A DNA stretch of 64,000 nucleotides from Melioribacter roseus (lineage in GTDB: Bacteria > Bacteroidota > Ignavibacteria > Ignavibacteriales > Melioribacteraceae). Position 1 is the stretch's first letter, and the number at the start of each line of letters is the position of its first letter. The position numbers were made by a program, and so were the translations under genes. The DNA is taken from the NCBI GenBank assembly GCA_020724265.1, contig DYHH01000001.1, positions 192,674 through 256,673 on the forward strand, read 5' to 3'. Positions 17,625 through 26,966 of the stretch are shown here, piece by piece. A model generated the notes under the pieces. That model had not been told where the DNA came from, searched no databases, and saw only the letters and a list, made by a program, of their open reading frames with translations.

Positions 17625-18797
17625 TTAACTATCAAAGGATGCGAATCCGGTTATATCTTCACCGAGAATTAAAGTATGCATCTCATGTGTCCCTTCGTAA
17701 GTTTTAACCGATTCCAAATTTGCAGAGTGTCTCATCACAGGATATTCGTCAAGTATACCGTTAGCACCCAATATCTCTCTGGCAATTCTTGCAATCTCAA
17801 GAGCCTTTTCACAATTGTTTCTTTTTGCCATCGAAATGTGTGTATGTTTGACTTTTTTTTGATCTTTTAACACAGCTAATCTATAGTTAAGCAATTGTGC
17901 TTTTGTAATCTCGGTAAGGATATAGACCAGCTTATCTTGTGTTAATTGATATGCGGCAATCGGTTTACTAAACTGAACACGAGATTTTGCATAATTCAAA
18001 GCAGAATCATAACAAGCCATCATTGAACCGGTAACTCCCCATGCAATTCCGTATCGTGCTTGATTAAGACACATCAAAGCAGATTTTAATCCGTCCGATT
18101 TGGGTAATAAATTTTCTTCCGGTATAAAAACATCTTGTAATATAAGTTCGGATGTAACAGATGCTCTTAATGAGTGCTTCCCTTTCATCTCGGGTGCACT
18201 AAAGCCTTCGGTTCCCTTTTCAACTAAGAATCCTTTTACAACTCCATCCAACTTAGCCCAAACCACAGCAATATCGGCGAGTGTACCATTTGTAATCCAC
18301 ATCTTAGCACCGTTTAAAATATATCCACCTTCGGTTTTAACAGCTTTTGTAACCATTCCCCCGGGATTGGAACCATAGTCCGGTTCGGTTAACCCGAAAC
18401 ATCCGATTTTTTGTCCGGCTGCTAATTGAGGCAGCCATTTTTCTTTTTGATCGTCGGAACCGAAAGTAAAAATTGGATACATTACTAATGCACTTTGAAC
18501 CGAAGCAAAACTTCTTACACCGCTATCACCTCTTTCGAGTTCTTGCATTGCTAGTCCGTAAGCGACGTTGTTCATTTCGGCGCATCCATATTTTTGCGGA
18601 AGTGTCATCCCGAAAACACCGAGTTCACCGAGTTTAGGTATTAAATCCATTGGGAATGTACCGTCTTGATAATGCTTTTCAATTACCGGGATAACATTAT
18701 CATCTATAAATTTTCTAACTGAATCACGAACTAAAATTTCTTCTTCTGAAAGTAAATCTTCTATATTATAGTAGTCAACGCCTACGAATTTTTGCAC
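17625..18797 (-). CDS. gcdH: Acyl-CoA dehydrogenase, glutaryl-CoA dehydrogenase type
   Basis: A 390-residue flavoprotein. It follows glutaryl-CoA dehydrogenase closely: SGVRSFASVQSALVMYPIFTFG (the arginine that binds the glutaryl carboxylate), IGCFGLTEPDYGSNPGGM, WITNGTLADIAVVWAKLDG, LNQARYGIAWGVTGSM, RNNCEKALEIARIAREILGANGI, and the catalytic glutamate in KTYEGTHEMHTLILG. It would convert glutaryl-CoA to crotonyl-CoA, the end part of lysine and tryptophan breakdown, which fits the lysine genes 9 kb away. A related acyl-CoA dehydrogenase is possible. It is transcribed upstream of guaB with a 38-base gap. Confidence 0.85.
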   Translation of the reverse strand: MQKFVGVDYYNIEDLLSEEEILVRDSVRKFIDDNVIPVIEKHYQDGTFPMDLIPKLGELGVFGMTLPQKYGCAEMNNVAYGLAMQELERGDSGVRSFASVQSALVMYPIFTFGSDDQKEKWLPQLAAGQKIGCFGLTEPDYGSNPGGMVTKAVKTEGGYILNGAKMWITNGTLADIAVVWAKLDGVVKGFLVEKGTEGFSAPEMKGKHSLRASVTSELILQDVFIPEENLLPKSDGLKSALMCLNQARYGIAWGVTGSMMACYDSALNYAKSRVQFSKPIAAYQLTQDKLVYILTEITKAQLLNYRLAVLKDQKKVKHTHISMAKRNNCEKALEIARIAREILGANGILDEYPVMRHSANLESVKTYEGTHEMHTLILGEDITGFASFDS

Positions 18798-18871
18798 GGG
18801 AGAACCTTTCTTTTGAGATAATTTTAATCAACAAAGTTAATAAGAATTTCGAGATTTTATCAAATTTTAAG

Positions 18872-19495
18872 TTACTCTTCTTCTAATATTTCATCAACAA
18901 CTTGCTTTATTATATCAGAAGAATAACCTTTGTTGTTAAGATAAGAATACAACTTTTGCTTTTTTTGATTTGCATCATACTTTTTGTAATTAAAAGTTTC
19001 CAGCTTTTTTTGGGCGAGTAATTTTGCATTTTCCGTAATAGATTTATCGTCATCAAATTTATTAAATAATTGCTCAATTATAGCTCGAGATATTCCTTTG
19101 GAAAATAATTCGGATTTAATTTTCATCAAACCTTTTTTCTTCTTTATTCCTTCATCAATAAATCTTTCTGCAAAGTCTTTATCGGATAAATATCCTTTTG
19201 AATTAAAGTCATGAATAATTTCGCTGATATCTTCCTTATTAAATTTTTTTTTCAACAACTTAGTTTTTAATTCATACGAAGAATGGGGTCTTCTAGATAT
19301 TAACCTGAAGGCAGAGTTTTTTAAATTGAACAGGTCTTCCGTTTTCTGAATTGATTTTAATTTCTCATCGGAAAGTTCATCGTTTTTCCTTAGGCTGCAT
19401 TTGACCGCAACTTCATAATGCAGCCTTAGTTTTTCATCGTTATCAAAAGTAACAATTACGTAATTATTCTTCTTGACTAAGTATAAAATTTTCAT
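18872..19495 (-). CDS. recX: RecX regulatory protein
   Basis: A 207-residue RecX. It inhibits RecA filaments. Three-helix RecX repeats are visible: AFRLISRRPHSSYELKTKLLKKKF, IIHDFNSKGYLSDKDFAERFIDE and a third towards LYSYLNNKGYSSDIIKQVV. An N-terminal extension of about 65 residues precedes the repeats, as in other Bacteroidota proteins. It starts six bases after the recA stop, the usual recA-recX arrangement. Confidence 0.93.
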   Translation of the reverse strand: MKILYLVKKNNYVIVTFDNDEKLRLHYEVAVKCSLRKNDELSDEKLKSIQKTEDLFNLKNSAFRLISRRPHSSYELKTKLLKKKFNKEDISEIIHDFNSKGYLSDKDFAERFIDEGIKKKKGLMKIKSELFSKGISRAIIEQLFNKFDDDKSITENAKLLAQKKLETFNYKKYDANQKKQKLYSYLNNKGYSSDIIKQVVDEILEEE

Positions 19496-19501
19496 CCAAT
19501 T

Positions 19502-20557
19502 TTATTTTTTACCTTTTACAGGTTTTTCTTCTTTTTCTTTAGTCTCTTCTTTTACTTGATCTTCAATCATTCCTAAACTTTTCTTTACTTCCAATTCAAG
19601 TTTATTAAAAACATTTTCATTTTCGATTAAGAATTGTCTAAACTGTTCTCTCCCCTGGAAACGATCATCACCGTATGTAAACCATGCTCCGCTTTTCTTA
19701 ATAATATCAGCATTTGTAGCTAAATCAATTAAATCACCCGCTTTGCTGATACCTTCATTGTAAAGAATATCAAATTCAACTTCCTTAAATGGAGGAGCAA
19801 CTTTACTTTTTACAACTTTTACTTTAGTTCTGTTACCTACAACATTTTGACCATCTTTAATTGCAGCAATTCTTCTTATATCCAATCGTAAAGATGCATA
19901 AAATTTAAGCGCATTACCGCCAGTTGTTGTTTCGGGATTTCCGAACATAACACCGATTTTACTTCTCAACTGGTTTGTGAATATTACAACAGTTTTTGAA
20001 CGGTTAATTGCCCCGGTAAGTTTTCTTAATGCTTGAGACATTAATCGAGCTTGAACTGCCATGTGCGGATCACCCATATCTCCTTCAATTTCTGCGCGAG
20101 GTACCAATGCAGCAACTGAATCCACAACTATAATATCAAGTGCATTTGAACGAACAAGTGTATCAACTATTTCTAATGCTTGCTCGCCGTAATCCGGTTG
20201 AGATAAAAGCAAGTTTTTTACATCAACGTGTAATTTTTTTGCATAACCGATATCAAGAGCATTTTCTGCATCGATAAATGCTGCTAATCCTCCGCGCTTT
20301 TGTGCTTCGGCAATAATGTGAAGACATAAAGTTGTTTTACCTGAAGACTCCGGTCCATATATTTCAACAATTCTTCCTCTTGGCACACCTCCGATTCCTA
20401 GGACATAATCCAAGGAAATTGATCCGGTCGGTATTGAATCAACTTTATTAATTACTCCATCTCCTAATTTCATAATTGTACCTTTACCGTACTGTTTTTC
20501 AATATTGGAGATGGTATTATCTAATATTTTCAATTTTGCATCTTGTTCTGCAGACAT
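19502..20557 (-). CDS. recA: Recombinase RecA
   Basis: A 351-residue RecA, the DNA strand-exchange protein and SOS co-protease. It shows the Walker [10 protein letters not shown], the Walker B region [24 protein letters not shown], loop L2 [30 protein letters not shown], and a charged C-terminal tail ([15 protein letters not shown]). A strong GGAGG precedes the ATG, and the start overlaps the thpR stop by one base. No obvious LexA box was found just upstream, since the gene is internal to an operon. Confidence 0.98.
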   Translation of the reverse strand: MSAEQDAKLKILDNTISNIEKQYGKGTIMKLGDGVINKVDSIPTGSISLDYVLGIGGVPRGRIVEIYGPESSGKTTLCLHIIAEAQKRGGLAAFIDAENALDIGYAKKLHVDVKNLLLSQPDYGEQALEIVDTLVRSNALDIIVVDSVAALVPRAEIEGDMGDPHMAVQARLMSQALRKLTGAINRSKTVVIFTNQLRSKIGVMFGNPETTTGGNALKFYASLRLDIRRIAAIKDGQNVVGNRTKVKVVKSKVAPPFKEVEFDILYNEGISKAGDLIDLATNADIIKKSGAWFTYGDDRFQGREQFRQFLIENENVFNKLELEVKKSLGMIEDQVKEETKEKEEKPVKGKK

Positions 20558-21120
20558 TATTCCTCCGTTTTACTTAATTCAAAACTTTTTATTATAGAAT
20601 AAACCGATCCATTCGGTTTTAAATCACTTTTTATTAAAGATATAGTTTTAACTGAAAAATTGATAGGAACAATTTTACTTTCTTTTATTTCTTCTAATCT
20701 TTTTATGTTTTCAAATCCTCTAATTCTTAATAATGTTAAATGAGCGTGAAAATTTCTTCTTTCTTTTTCGAATCCTAATTCCCGGCATTCTTCATCAATT
20801 TGTTTTTGTAAATTGATTAAATCATTATTTACATCTAAGCCTAACCAAAATATTTTTGGTTCGTTATTTCTATAAAATATTCCGAATTTATTAAACGATA
20901 AATGTTGTTCTGTATACTCATCACTGATTTTATGAAGTATGTTTTCTAAAGAAGGAATTAATTTTGAACCGGTATCACCTAAAAATTTTAATGTAATATG
21001 TAGCTTGTCTCTCCCTTCCCAACGTACACGGTCATTTCGATACAATTCATCTCTAATTTTAATAATCTCATCAAGAGTATCTTCGGGAATATCTAAAGTA
21101 ATGAATAATCTATTCGTCAT
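20557..21120 (-). CDS. thpR: RNA 2',3'-cyclic phosphodiesterase
   Basis: A 187-residue 2H phosphoesterase of the ThpR (LigT) family, which hydrolyses RNA 2',3'-cyclic phosphates. Both catalytic HxTx motifs are present: [12 protein letters not shown] and [13 protein letters not shown], the first after the typical [12 protein letters not shown] start. It overlaps cinA by 11 bases and recA by one base, so it is co-translated in the cinA-thpR-recA-recX run, a frequent bacterial order. Confidence 0.92.
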   Translation of the reverse strand: MTNRLFITLDIPEDTLDEIIKIRDELYRNDRVRWEGRDKLHITLKFLGDTGSKLIPSLENILHKISDEYTEQHLSFNKFGIFYRNNEPKIFWLGLDVNNDLINLQKQIDEECRELGFEKERRNFHAHLTLLRIRGFENIKRLEEIKESKIVPINFSVKTISLIKSDLKPNGSVYSIIKSFELSKTEE

Positions 21121-22366
21121 AAGGAATGCCGAGTAAATTTCTTCTTAGCATTTCAAGTGCTGCTTGTGACGTTCTATCTTTATTTAATAACCTATCATCC
21201 CCAAATCTGAATTCTTTAGCGGTGCAAAGATTCTCATCACAAATACCGATATAAACAAGTCCGACCGGTTTATTTGGCGTAGCACCTGTCGGTCCCATTA
21301 TACCTGTAACACTTAGACCGATTTCCGTTCCGGATATAGCTCTAACACCTTCAGCCATTAACCTTGCAACTTCCAAACTTACCGCACCATATTTTTGAAG
21401 TAAGTCTTCATCAACTTTAAGAATTTCAACTTTGGAAGCGTTGCTGTAAGCAATAACTCCTCTTTCAAAAAATGCACTGCTTCCGGAGACATTAGTTAAT
21501 CTGGAAGATATTAATCCTCCAGTACAAGATTCTGCAATAGCAACCTTTAATGACCTGTCAATTAATAGTCTAGCGATAACTTCTTCCAATTTTTCGTCGT
21601 CTTTACCGTAAATATATCTTCCGACAATTGTTCTAATTCTTTGTTCTAATTCCGAAAGTTTATTATTGCATTCGTCTTGATTAGCACCTTTAACCGTAAG
21701 TCTAAGTTTAACACCGAACTGATTCGGTAAAAAAGCTAATTTTGATCCGTTAAGCAATTCATCTATATCTCCAAGTTTTTCATAAAGGTGTGATTCTGCG
21801 ATGCCGGTTGTCATCAAATTTTTAATTACAGTAAATTCCTTCCGGTCTTTCAGTAGTAATTCAAGTTTAGGAATAACCGTTGAGTTCATCATTTCAGTCA
21901 TTTCATAAGGAACACCGGGCATTACTACAAATATTTTTTCATTCTTTTTAATCCACATCCCCGGCGCAGTTCCTCTCGAGTTACGAATAACTTCGGCTAT
22001 TTTGGGAACTAATGCTTGTTCTTCGTTAGTTTTTGTTACTTCTCTTCCCCTGCGCTTAAATATTTCTTTAATATCGTGTAGGACTTCTTTGTTTTTAACT
22101 AATTCCGTATCAAAAAATCTCACGACACAACTTTTTGTAACGTCATCATGTGTAGGACCTAAACCGCCGGTAACAATTATTAAATCGGCATGATTGTACG
22201 CATCTTCAAATTCTTTCATTATTAGTTCATCATTATCGCCTATAACAGTAGACTTAATAACCTCAACTTGTAGATTTGTTAATTTCTCCCCGATAAAAGA
22301 AACGTTGGTATTTACAGTCTGACCGATTAAAATCTCATCGCCTATAGTTATAATTTGTGCTTTCAT
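21110..22366 (-). CDS. cinA: CinA family protein (NMN deamidase / competence-damage-inducible)
   Basis: A 418-residue two-domain CinA. The N-terminal MoaB/MogA-like domain has ITIGDEILIGQTVNTN and LIIVTGGLGPTHDDVT. The C-terminal PncC domain, which deamidates nicotinamide mononucleotide, has LKVAIAESCTGGLISSRLTNVSGSSAFFERGVIAYSN and GLSVTGIMGPTGATPNKPVG. Both halves look intact. It lies 17 bases downstream of pgpA and overlaps thpR. Confidence 0.95.
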   Translation of the reverse strand: MKAQIITIGDEILIGQTVNTNVSFIGEKLTNLQVEVIKSTVIGDNDELIMKEFEDAYNHADLIIVTGGLGPTHDDVTKSCVVRFFDTELVKNKEVLHDIKEIFKRRGREVTKTNEEQALVPKIAEVIRNSRGTAPGMWIKKNEKIFVVMPGVPYEMTEMMNSTVIPKLELLLKDRKEFTVIKNLMTTGIAESHLYEKLGDIDELLNGSKLAFLPNQFGVKLRLTVKGANQDECNNKLSELEQRIRTIVGRYIYGKDDEKLEEVIARLLIDRSLKVAIAESCTGGLISSRLTNVSGSSAFFERGVIAYSNASKVEILKVDEDLLQKYGAVSLEVARLMAEGVRAISGTEIGLSVTGIMGPTGATPNKPVGLVYIGICDENLCTAKEFRFGDDRLLNKDRTSQAALEMLRRNLLGIPYDE

Positions 22367-22383
22367 TTAAAATAAATTCCTAT

Positions 22384-22836
22384 TTACTTAACAAAGTATA
22401 CAATAATTTGAATAATTATTAATGAATAAAAACCGGCAATAATATCATCTAACACAATTCCGGTTCCGCCTTTAATTTTTTCAGCAAATCCGGCAGGAAA
22501 AGGTTTAATAATATCTAGAATCCTCCAAACTAAAAAAGCTAATGGAACAAACAAAATGGTTTTAGGAACAAGAAGTAAACTTATCCAGGTTCCAATAACC
22601 TCATCTAAAGTAAATTGGGATGGGTCTTTACCATAACATTTTTCAAATTTAGTGCCCAATTTGATTCCACCGATTATACAAACAGTAATTGCAGAAATCA
22701 TAATAGTCGGATTTTCAAAACCGGGGAGTAAATATATCAAGATTGCAGCCAAACTACCAAAGGTACCGGGTGCAAATTTAATATAACCCGTAAAGAAAAC
22801 AGAGCCAATCAGTTTTTCAATATAATTAAGTTTCAT
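22384..22836 (-). CDS. pgpA: Phosphatidylglycerophosphatase A
   Basis: A 150-residue membrane enzyme that dephosphorylates phosphatidylglycerophosphate to phosphatidylglycerol. It shows FAPGTFGSLAAILIYL, the acidic TLDEVIGTWISLL and GTGIVLDDIIAGFYSLI. Several hydrophobic segments place it in the inner membrane. It overlaps pgsA, which makes its substrate, by 11 bases; this context supports the call. Confidence 0.93.
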   Translation of the reverse strand: MKLNYIEKLIGSVFFTGYIKFAPGTFGSLAAILIYLLPGFENPTIMISAITVCIIGGIKLGTKFEKCYGKDPSQFTLDEVIGTWISLLLVPKTILFVPLAFLVWRILDIIKPFPAGFAEKIKGGTGIVLDDIIAGFYSLIIIQIIVYFVK

Positions 22837-23422
22837 TTAGAAACATCTTGCCAATTAGTTTTCTATTTGCAGCAATATATTTTATCCCGGAGAAAAGTGT
22901 AATTAAAGTAACAATGAACATCGTCCAATAAATTAAATGCTCGTTAAAAAGAATATCGAAAAGATTAGAATAATTTTGTTCCATAGTTTCAAAAGTTCTT
23001 AATACATAAAAGAAGAGCAAGTAATAAAGAAATACTAATTGAATGAAGGTTTTCACCTTTGCTAACCTGGAGGTAGAGAAATTTATTTTTTTATAATCAG
23101 CATAAATTCGTAAAAAGGTGATTAAAAAATCTCTTACGGCAATGATAATAACCATCCACAATGGAAGAATACCAAGAAAAACAAAAGCAAAAAATGCCGT
23201 TGAGGTAAGAATTTTATCAGCAAGAGGATCCATAAACTTACCCCAATTAGTAATGTAGTTGAATTTTCTTGCAAGCCAACCGTCATACCAGTCGGTAATT
23301 GCCGCAGCAATAAAAACTAAGAATGAAATACGAATAAGGTAGGGATCACCAGAAATAAATAAAAAAAGAAAAACGGGAGTAAGAATTATTCTTAATGTTG
23401 TAAGTTGATTTGGTAGAAGCAT
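22826..23422 (-). CDS. pgsA: CDP-diacylglycerol-glycerol-3-phosphate 3-phosphatidyltransferase
   Basis: A 198-residue CDP-alcohol phosphotransferase. The signature D-G-x2-A-R-x8-G-x3-D-x3-D is present as DWYDGWLARKFNYITNWGKF followed by MDPLADKIL, after the N-terminal LPNQLTTLRIILTPVFLFLF. It makes phosphatidylglycerophosphate in the inner membrane. The gene overlaps pgpA, the next step of the pathway. It is about 15 bases downstream of the DUF971 gene. Confidence 0.95.
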   Translation of the reverse strand: MLLPNQLTTLRIILTPVFLFLFISGDPYLIRISFLVFIAAAITDWYDGWLARKFNYITNWGKFMDPLADKILTSTAFFAFVFLGILPLWMVIIIAVRDFLITFLRIYADYKKINFSTSRLAKVKTFIQLVFLYYLLFFYVLRTFETMEQNYSNLFDILFNEHLIYWTMFIVTLITLFSGIKYIAANRKLIGKMFLNET

Positions 23423-23437
23423 TTACAAAAATTGTTT

Positions 23438-23725
23438 TTAAGTTGATAATTTTTTTAGCTTATTAAATTCAAAAATACCGGTGTTGTGCCCGTCTTTCCA
23501 CTTTATTCCAACTGCATAGCTACCAACTAAATTAATCTCCGAGATTTCTAGTTGTTCATCGGAAAATAATGGAATATAAGTTTCACTTTGTTCTTCTCTG
23601 TCCTTACCGCAATGTGCGCAAGGGCAATTAATTCGTAAATTCTTTAATCCAATCTCTGAGGATGAATTATCATTCCATTTGATATGTAATTTATGATTTT
23701 TGATTTCGAGTTTTTTTGGAGACAT
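23438..23725 (-). CDS. DUF971 domain protein (gamma-butyrobetaine hydroxylase N-terminal-like)
   Basis: A 95-residue protein made of one DUF971 domain: LEIKNHKLHIKWNDNSSSEIGLKNLR, then NCPCAHCGKD with cysteines able to bind zinc, and a C-terminal VGSYAVGIKWKDGHNTGIFEF. In eukaryotes this domain forms the N-terminus of gamma-butyrobetaine hydroxylase; bacterial stand-alone copies are often tied to Fe-S assembly. Its role here is unknown. It leads the pgsA-pgpA-cinA-thpR-recA-recX run. Confidence 0.88.
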   Translation of the reverse strand: MSPKKLEIKNHKLHIKWNDNSSSEIGLKNLRINCPCAHCGKDREEQSETYIPLFSDEQLEISEINLVGSYAVGIKWKDGHNTGIFEFNKLKKLST

Positions 23726-23818
23726 AAAGTATTACCTAAATTATTACTCTTTAACACATTTGAGAGTAAGAGTAAGATTATGATTAAGAGCAAGAATACG
23801 ATATAAGATTACGAATTT

Positions 23819-24709
23819 TTATAACTCGATACCCGTCAATTTATACAGTGCCTCTTTGTACTTTGCACTTGTATTGTTAATTACTTTATCCGGTAACTTC
23901 GGAGGCGGAGGTTGTTTATTAAAATTAATTGATAGTAAATAATCACGTACATATTGTTTATCATAACTATTTTGCGCTCTTCCCGGTTGATAATCTTCCA
24001 AAGGCCAAAAACGTGATGAATCCGGAGTAAGTAATTCATCGATAATAATTATTTTATCTTCATAAATACCGAATTCCATTTTAGTATCGGCAATAATTAT
24101 TCCTTTGCTTAAAGCATATTTTGAGGCTTTAGTATAAATAGAAATAGCTTTCTCTTTTATAAAATCATAATATTCCGAACCTATTAAGATTCTTGCGTCC
24201 TCTTCGAAAATATTCTCGTCATGATCACCAATTTCCGCTTTTGTTGAAGGTGTAAATATCGGTTCATGAAGCTTATCTGATTCTTGAAGCCCTTTGGGAA
24301 GATCAATACCGCAAATTGAGTTGAACTTTTTATAATCATTCCATCCGGAACCGGATACATAACCTCTCACAATACATTCCAAAGGAATTAATTCGGATTT
24401 TTTTACAATCATCGATCTATCTTTCAGATCTTCAATATAAGGTTGACAATTTTCGGGATATTCTAAAACATCTGTCGTTATTATATGGTTCTCTATTATA
24501 TCTTCAACATAGTTAAACCAAAATTCGGATATTTTTGTAAGGACTTTGCCTTTGGAAGGAATTCCCTCATTCATTATAACATCGAATGCAGAAAGTCTAT
24601 CAGAAGAAATCATTAATAAAGTTTCACCAAGGTCGTAAATATCTCGTACCTTGCCCTTTTTATATAATTTAAGCTCGGGATAATTTGTTTGAAGAAGAAT
24701 TTTTTCCAT
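23819..24709 (-). CDS. purC: Phosphoribosylaminoimidazole-succinocarboxamide synthase
   Basis: A 296-residue SAICAR synthetase, which adds aspartate to CAIR with ATP. It shows [56 protein letters not shown], the aspartate region [30 protein letters not shown], and the C-terminal [15 protein letters not shown] typical of the longer form. It stands alone, with a 217-base promoter region upstream shared with the divergent POT transporter. Confidence 0.96.
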   Translation of the reverse strand: MEKILLQTNYPELKLYKKGKVRDIYDLGETLLMISSDRLSAFDVIMNEGIPSKGKVLTKISEFWFNYVEDIIENHIITTDVLEYPENCQPYIEDLKDRSMIVKKSELIPLECIVRGYVSGSGWNDYKKFNSICGIDLPKGLQESDKLHEPIFTPSTKAEIGDHDENIFEEDARILIGSEYYDFIKEKAISIYTKASKYALSKGIIIADTKMEFGIYEDKIIIIDELLTPDSSRFWPLEDYQPGRAQNSYDKQYVRDYLLSINFNKQPPPPKLPDKVINNTSAKYKEALYKLTGIEL

Positions 24710-24857
24710 AATATTGTTAACGATTTATTAAATATTGAAAAGAAAGTTAATTAAAAATTGTATAAGAGAGTACTAGCATAAAAATAAATTTTCAATCGAT
24801 TTTTCTATATTGGTTATAGATCTACAATAGGAAACTTAATTAAATCCTTGTATTAGC

Positions 24858-24888
24858 TTGCAAAAACTATCTTCTTAGCTTATCTTCG
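24858..24888 (+). promoter_or_regulatory. Bacteroidota-type promoter of the POT transporter
   Basis: TTG (24858-24860), a 20-base spacer, then TATCTTCG (24881-24888), one mismatch from the TAnnTTTG -7 consensus. It lies 39 bases upstream of the transporter ATG. Confidence 0.5.
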
Positions 24889-24926
24889 ATTTTTATTTTC
24901 TTTAATTCCACAAAAAATGAGGAATC

Positions 24927-26456
24927 ATGGCTACAGAAAAAATCCGACTTAAAGAATTTCCTTCAACATTTTGGGTAGCAAACACCTTAGAAATATTTGA
25001 GCGCATGGCATGGTATGGTTTCTTTGCTGTTTCATCTCTCTATATTACCGGGGCAGTTGAAGACGGAGGTTTAGGTTTTACAGATGAAGACCGTGGAGTG
25101 CTTCAAGGTGTTGTTACTTTTTTCCTTTATCTATTCCCTGTTGTTTCCGGTGCATTGGCAGACCGGTATGGTTTTAAGAAATTATTAATAACAGCTTTTT
25201 TAATCTTAGTACCCTCATATTATTTACTTGGCTTACTGAAAACTTTTCCTACCTTCTTTTTTGCATTTATGCTTGTAGCATTGGGTGCAGGCACTTTTAA
25301 ACCGGTAATAGTCGGAACTATTTCAAAAACAACAAATGAAAAAACCGGTTCTATGGGATTTGGTATTTTTTATATGATGGTCAATATCGGTGGCTTTCTT
25401 GGTCCCGTGGTAGCAGGTATTATGAGAGCAATGTCTTGGGATTATGTGTTTCTTGCTTCTTCAATTTGGATAGCAATCAATTTAGTTATTGTAACATTAT
25501 TTTATAAAGAACCTACTACTGAGAGCACTTCTGCAAATCCACGTTCATTAAAAAAAGTTTTTAATGACATGGTTATTGTTTTAGGTAATGCAAGATTTTT
25601 CTTATTCGTTTTCGGATTACTTGTAATACTTGTTCTCGGTTCTAAGTTTACTTCGACCGGTGCCATAACCTGGACAGCAATTACAATCTTATCTTTTACT
25701 TGGCTTGCATTTAATTTGTTATACGATTTTATTCTATGGAAAACTAAATCAAATAATAGCACGTGGTTTACTTCACCTATGAAACTGGCAGATTGGAGAT
25801 TTGCTCTATTCTTATTGTTGATGTCCGGATTTTGGACTTCATTCAACCAGATATTCTATACTCTTCCTTTATATATTCGTGATTTCACAGATACATCAGA
25901 TCTATTCGGATTTTTATATCGAACACTTGAATCAATAGGATTAGTTACCTGGGCTGATTCGTTAAATGCAGGAATGGTTACTCCTAATCAATTAAATCCC
26001 GAATATATCATTAATATAAATGCCGGAGGGATTGTTCTGTTTCAAGTTATTGTATCATATCTTGTAACTCGATTGAAACCATTTACAACTATATTTTGGG
26101 GAACAATAATTACAATATTCAGCTTTATTATTTTAATATTCGGAACAACAGGATGGATAGTTGCCGGTGGTATCTTAGTTTTCTCATTCGGTGAAATGAT
26201 GGCAAGTCCAAAGCAAAAAGAATATACCGGAAGAATAGCACCTCCGGGAAAAGTTGCCTTATACATGGGCTATTTTTATTGGTGTGTTGCTTTAGGTAAT
26301 TTATTCGGTGGAATATTATCCGGACAAATGTATGCAGCATTTGCACGAGATATGCAGAGACCCGATTTAATGTGGTTAATTTTTGCTATTCTTGCTACTG
26401 TAACTGCCTTTTTAATTTATTTATACGATAGATTGGTTATTAAACGAAATAAGTAA
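24927..26456 (+). CDS. POT family (proton-dependent oligopeptide) MFS transporter
   Basis: A 509-residue membrane protein with 12-14 hydrophobic segments. The POT hallmark ExxER is present in LEIFERMAWYGFFAVSSLYI, followed by a motif-A loop (GALADRYGFKKL) and the PTR2-like MGFGIFYMMVNIGGFLGPV. The second half has SPKQKEYTGRIAPPG and MGYFYWCVALGNLFGGI. It probably imports di- or tripeptides, but the substrate is not provable. The gene has its own upstream promoter-like element and a strong terminator behind it. Confidence 0.85.
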   Translation: MATEKIRLKEFPSTFWVANTLEIFERMAWYGFFAVSSLYITGAVEDGGLGFTDEDRGVLQGVVTFFLYLFPVVSGALADRYGFKKLLITAFLILVPSYYLLGLLKTFPTFFFAFMLVALGAGTFKPVIVGTISKTTNEKTGSMGFGIFYMMVNIGGFLGPVVAGIMRAMSWDYVFLASSIWIAINLVIVTLFYKEPTTESTSANPRSLKKVFNDMVIVLGNARFFLFVFGLLVILVLGSKFTSTGAITWTAITILSFTWLAFNLLYDFILWKTKSNNSTWFTSPMKLADWRFALFLLLMSGFWTSFNQIFYTLPLYIRDFTDTSDLFGFLYRTLESIGLVTWADSLNAGMVTPNQLNPEYIININAGGIVLFQVIVSYLVTRLKPFTTIFWGTIITIFSFIILIFGTTGWIVAGGILVFSFGEMMASPKQKEYTGRIAPPGKVALYMGYFYWCVALGNLFGGILSGQMYAAFARDMQRPDLMWLIFAILATVTAFLIYLYDRLVIKRNK

Positions 26457-26465
26457 AAAATGTTA

Positions 26466-26499
26466 TTCCCCGGTAAATTTTTTATCGGGGATTTTTTTT
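26466..26499 (+). terminator. Rho-independent terminator after the POT transporter
   Basis: CCCCGGTAAA (26468-26477) pairs with TTTATCGGGG (26481-26490), one mismatch, followed by A and eight T residues. It lies just behind the transporter stop codon. Confidence 0.85.
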
Positions 26500-26508
26500 G
26501 AGGTTATT

Positions 26509-26922
26509 ATGAAAACTTACAAACTAATAGGAATCATTGGCATTTTGATTTTAATCATTGGCGGATTTTTGCCTCTTGCACATTTAAGTGATGAAGTAAT
26601 TACGATTGCACCGGTTTACAATAATTATGACGTTGCAAAAAGTCTTTGGGTTTGGAAAGATATCTCTGCATTTGCAATTACTTATGGTTTATCACTAATA
26701 GTATGTTTTTACCTTCTGTTAAAGAATTACAAACCGGGATATTTGATCTCAGCATCTCTTGCTTTAATTGCAATAATGTTTATTTATTTTTCGGTTTGGT
26801 TGACCTCAATTAAAGTTGCAGAATTCGGGAATGTGGAATTTAAACTTTGCTATGCGTGGATAATCTTTCTTATTGGATTTATTTTGATTTTTTTCTCAGG
26901 ATTGAAAATCAAAAAGAATTAA
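26509..26922 (+). CDS. Small four-helix membrane protein, function unknown
   Basis: A 137-residue protein with four predicted membrane helices: residues about 5-25 (LIGIIGILILIIGGFLPLAHL), 53-71, 77-97 and 115-133. A soluble loop of about 25 residues follows helix 1. No family recognised. A Shine-Dalgarno-like GAGG lies 8 bases before the ATG, directly behind the terminator of the previous gene, so the gene is either expressed by read-through or has a promoter overlapping the terminator. Confidence 0.65.
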   Translation: MKTYKLIGIIGILILIIGGFLPLAHLSDEVITIAPVYNNYDVAKSLWVWKDISAFAITYGLSLIVCFYLLLKNYKPGYLISASLALIAIMFIYFSVWLTSIKVAEFGNVEFKLCYAWIIFLIGFILIFFSGLKIKKN

Positions 26923-26964
26923 TTAACCGAGTTGATTATGAACTAGTTTAATCAACCCGGTTAA
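26923..26964. terminator. Bidirectional hairpin terminator between convergent genes
   Basis: TTAACCGAGTTGATTA (26923-26938) pairs with TAATCAACCCGGTTAA (26949-26964), 15 of 16 positions, loop of ten bases. It lies between the small membrane protein and the convergent amidohydrolase, ending three bases from the latter's stop codon. Confidence 0.75.
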
Positions 26965-26966
26965 GT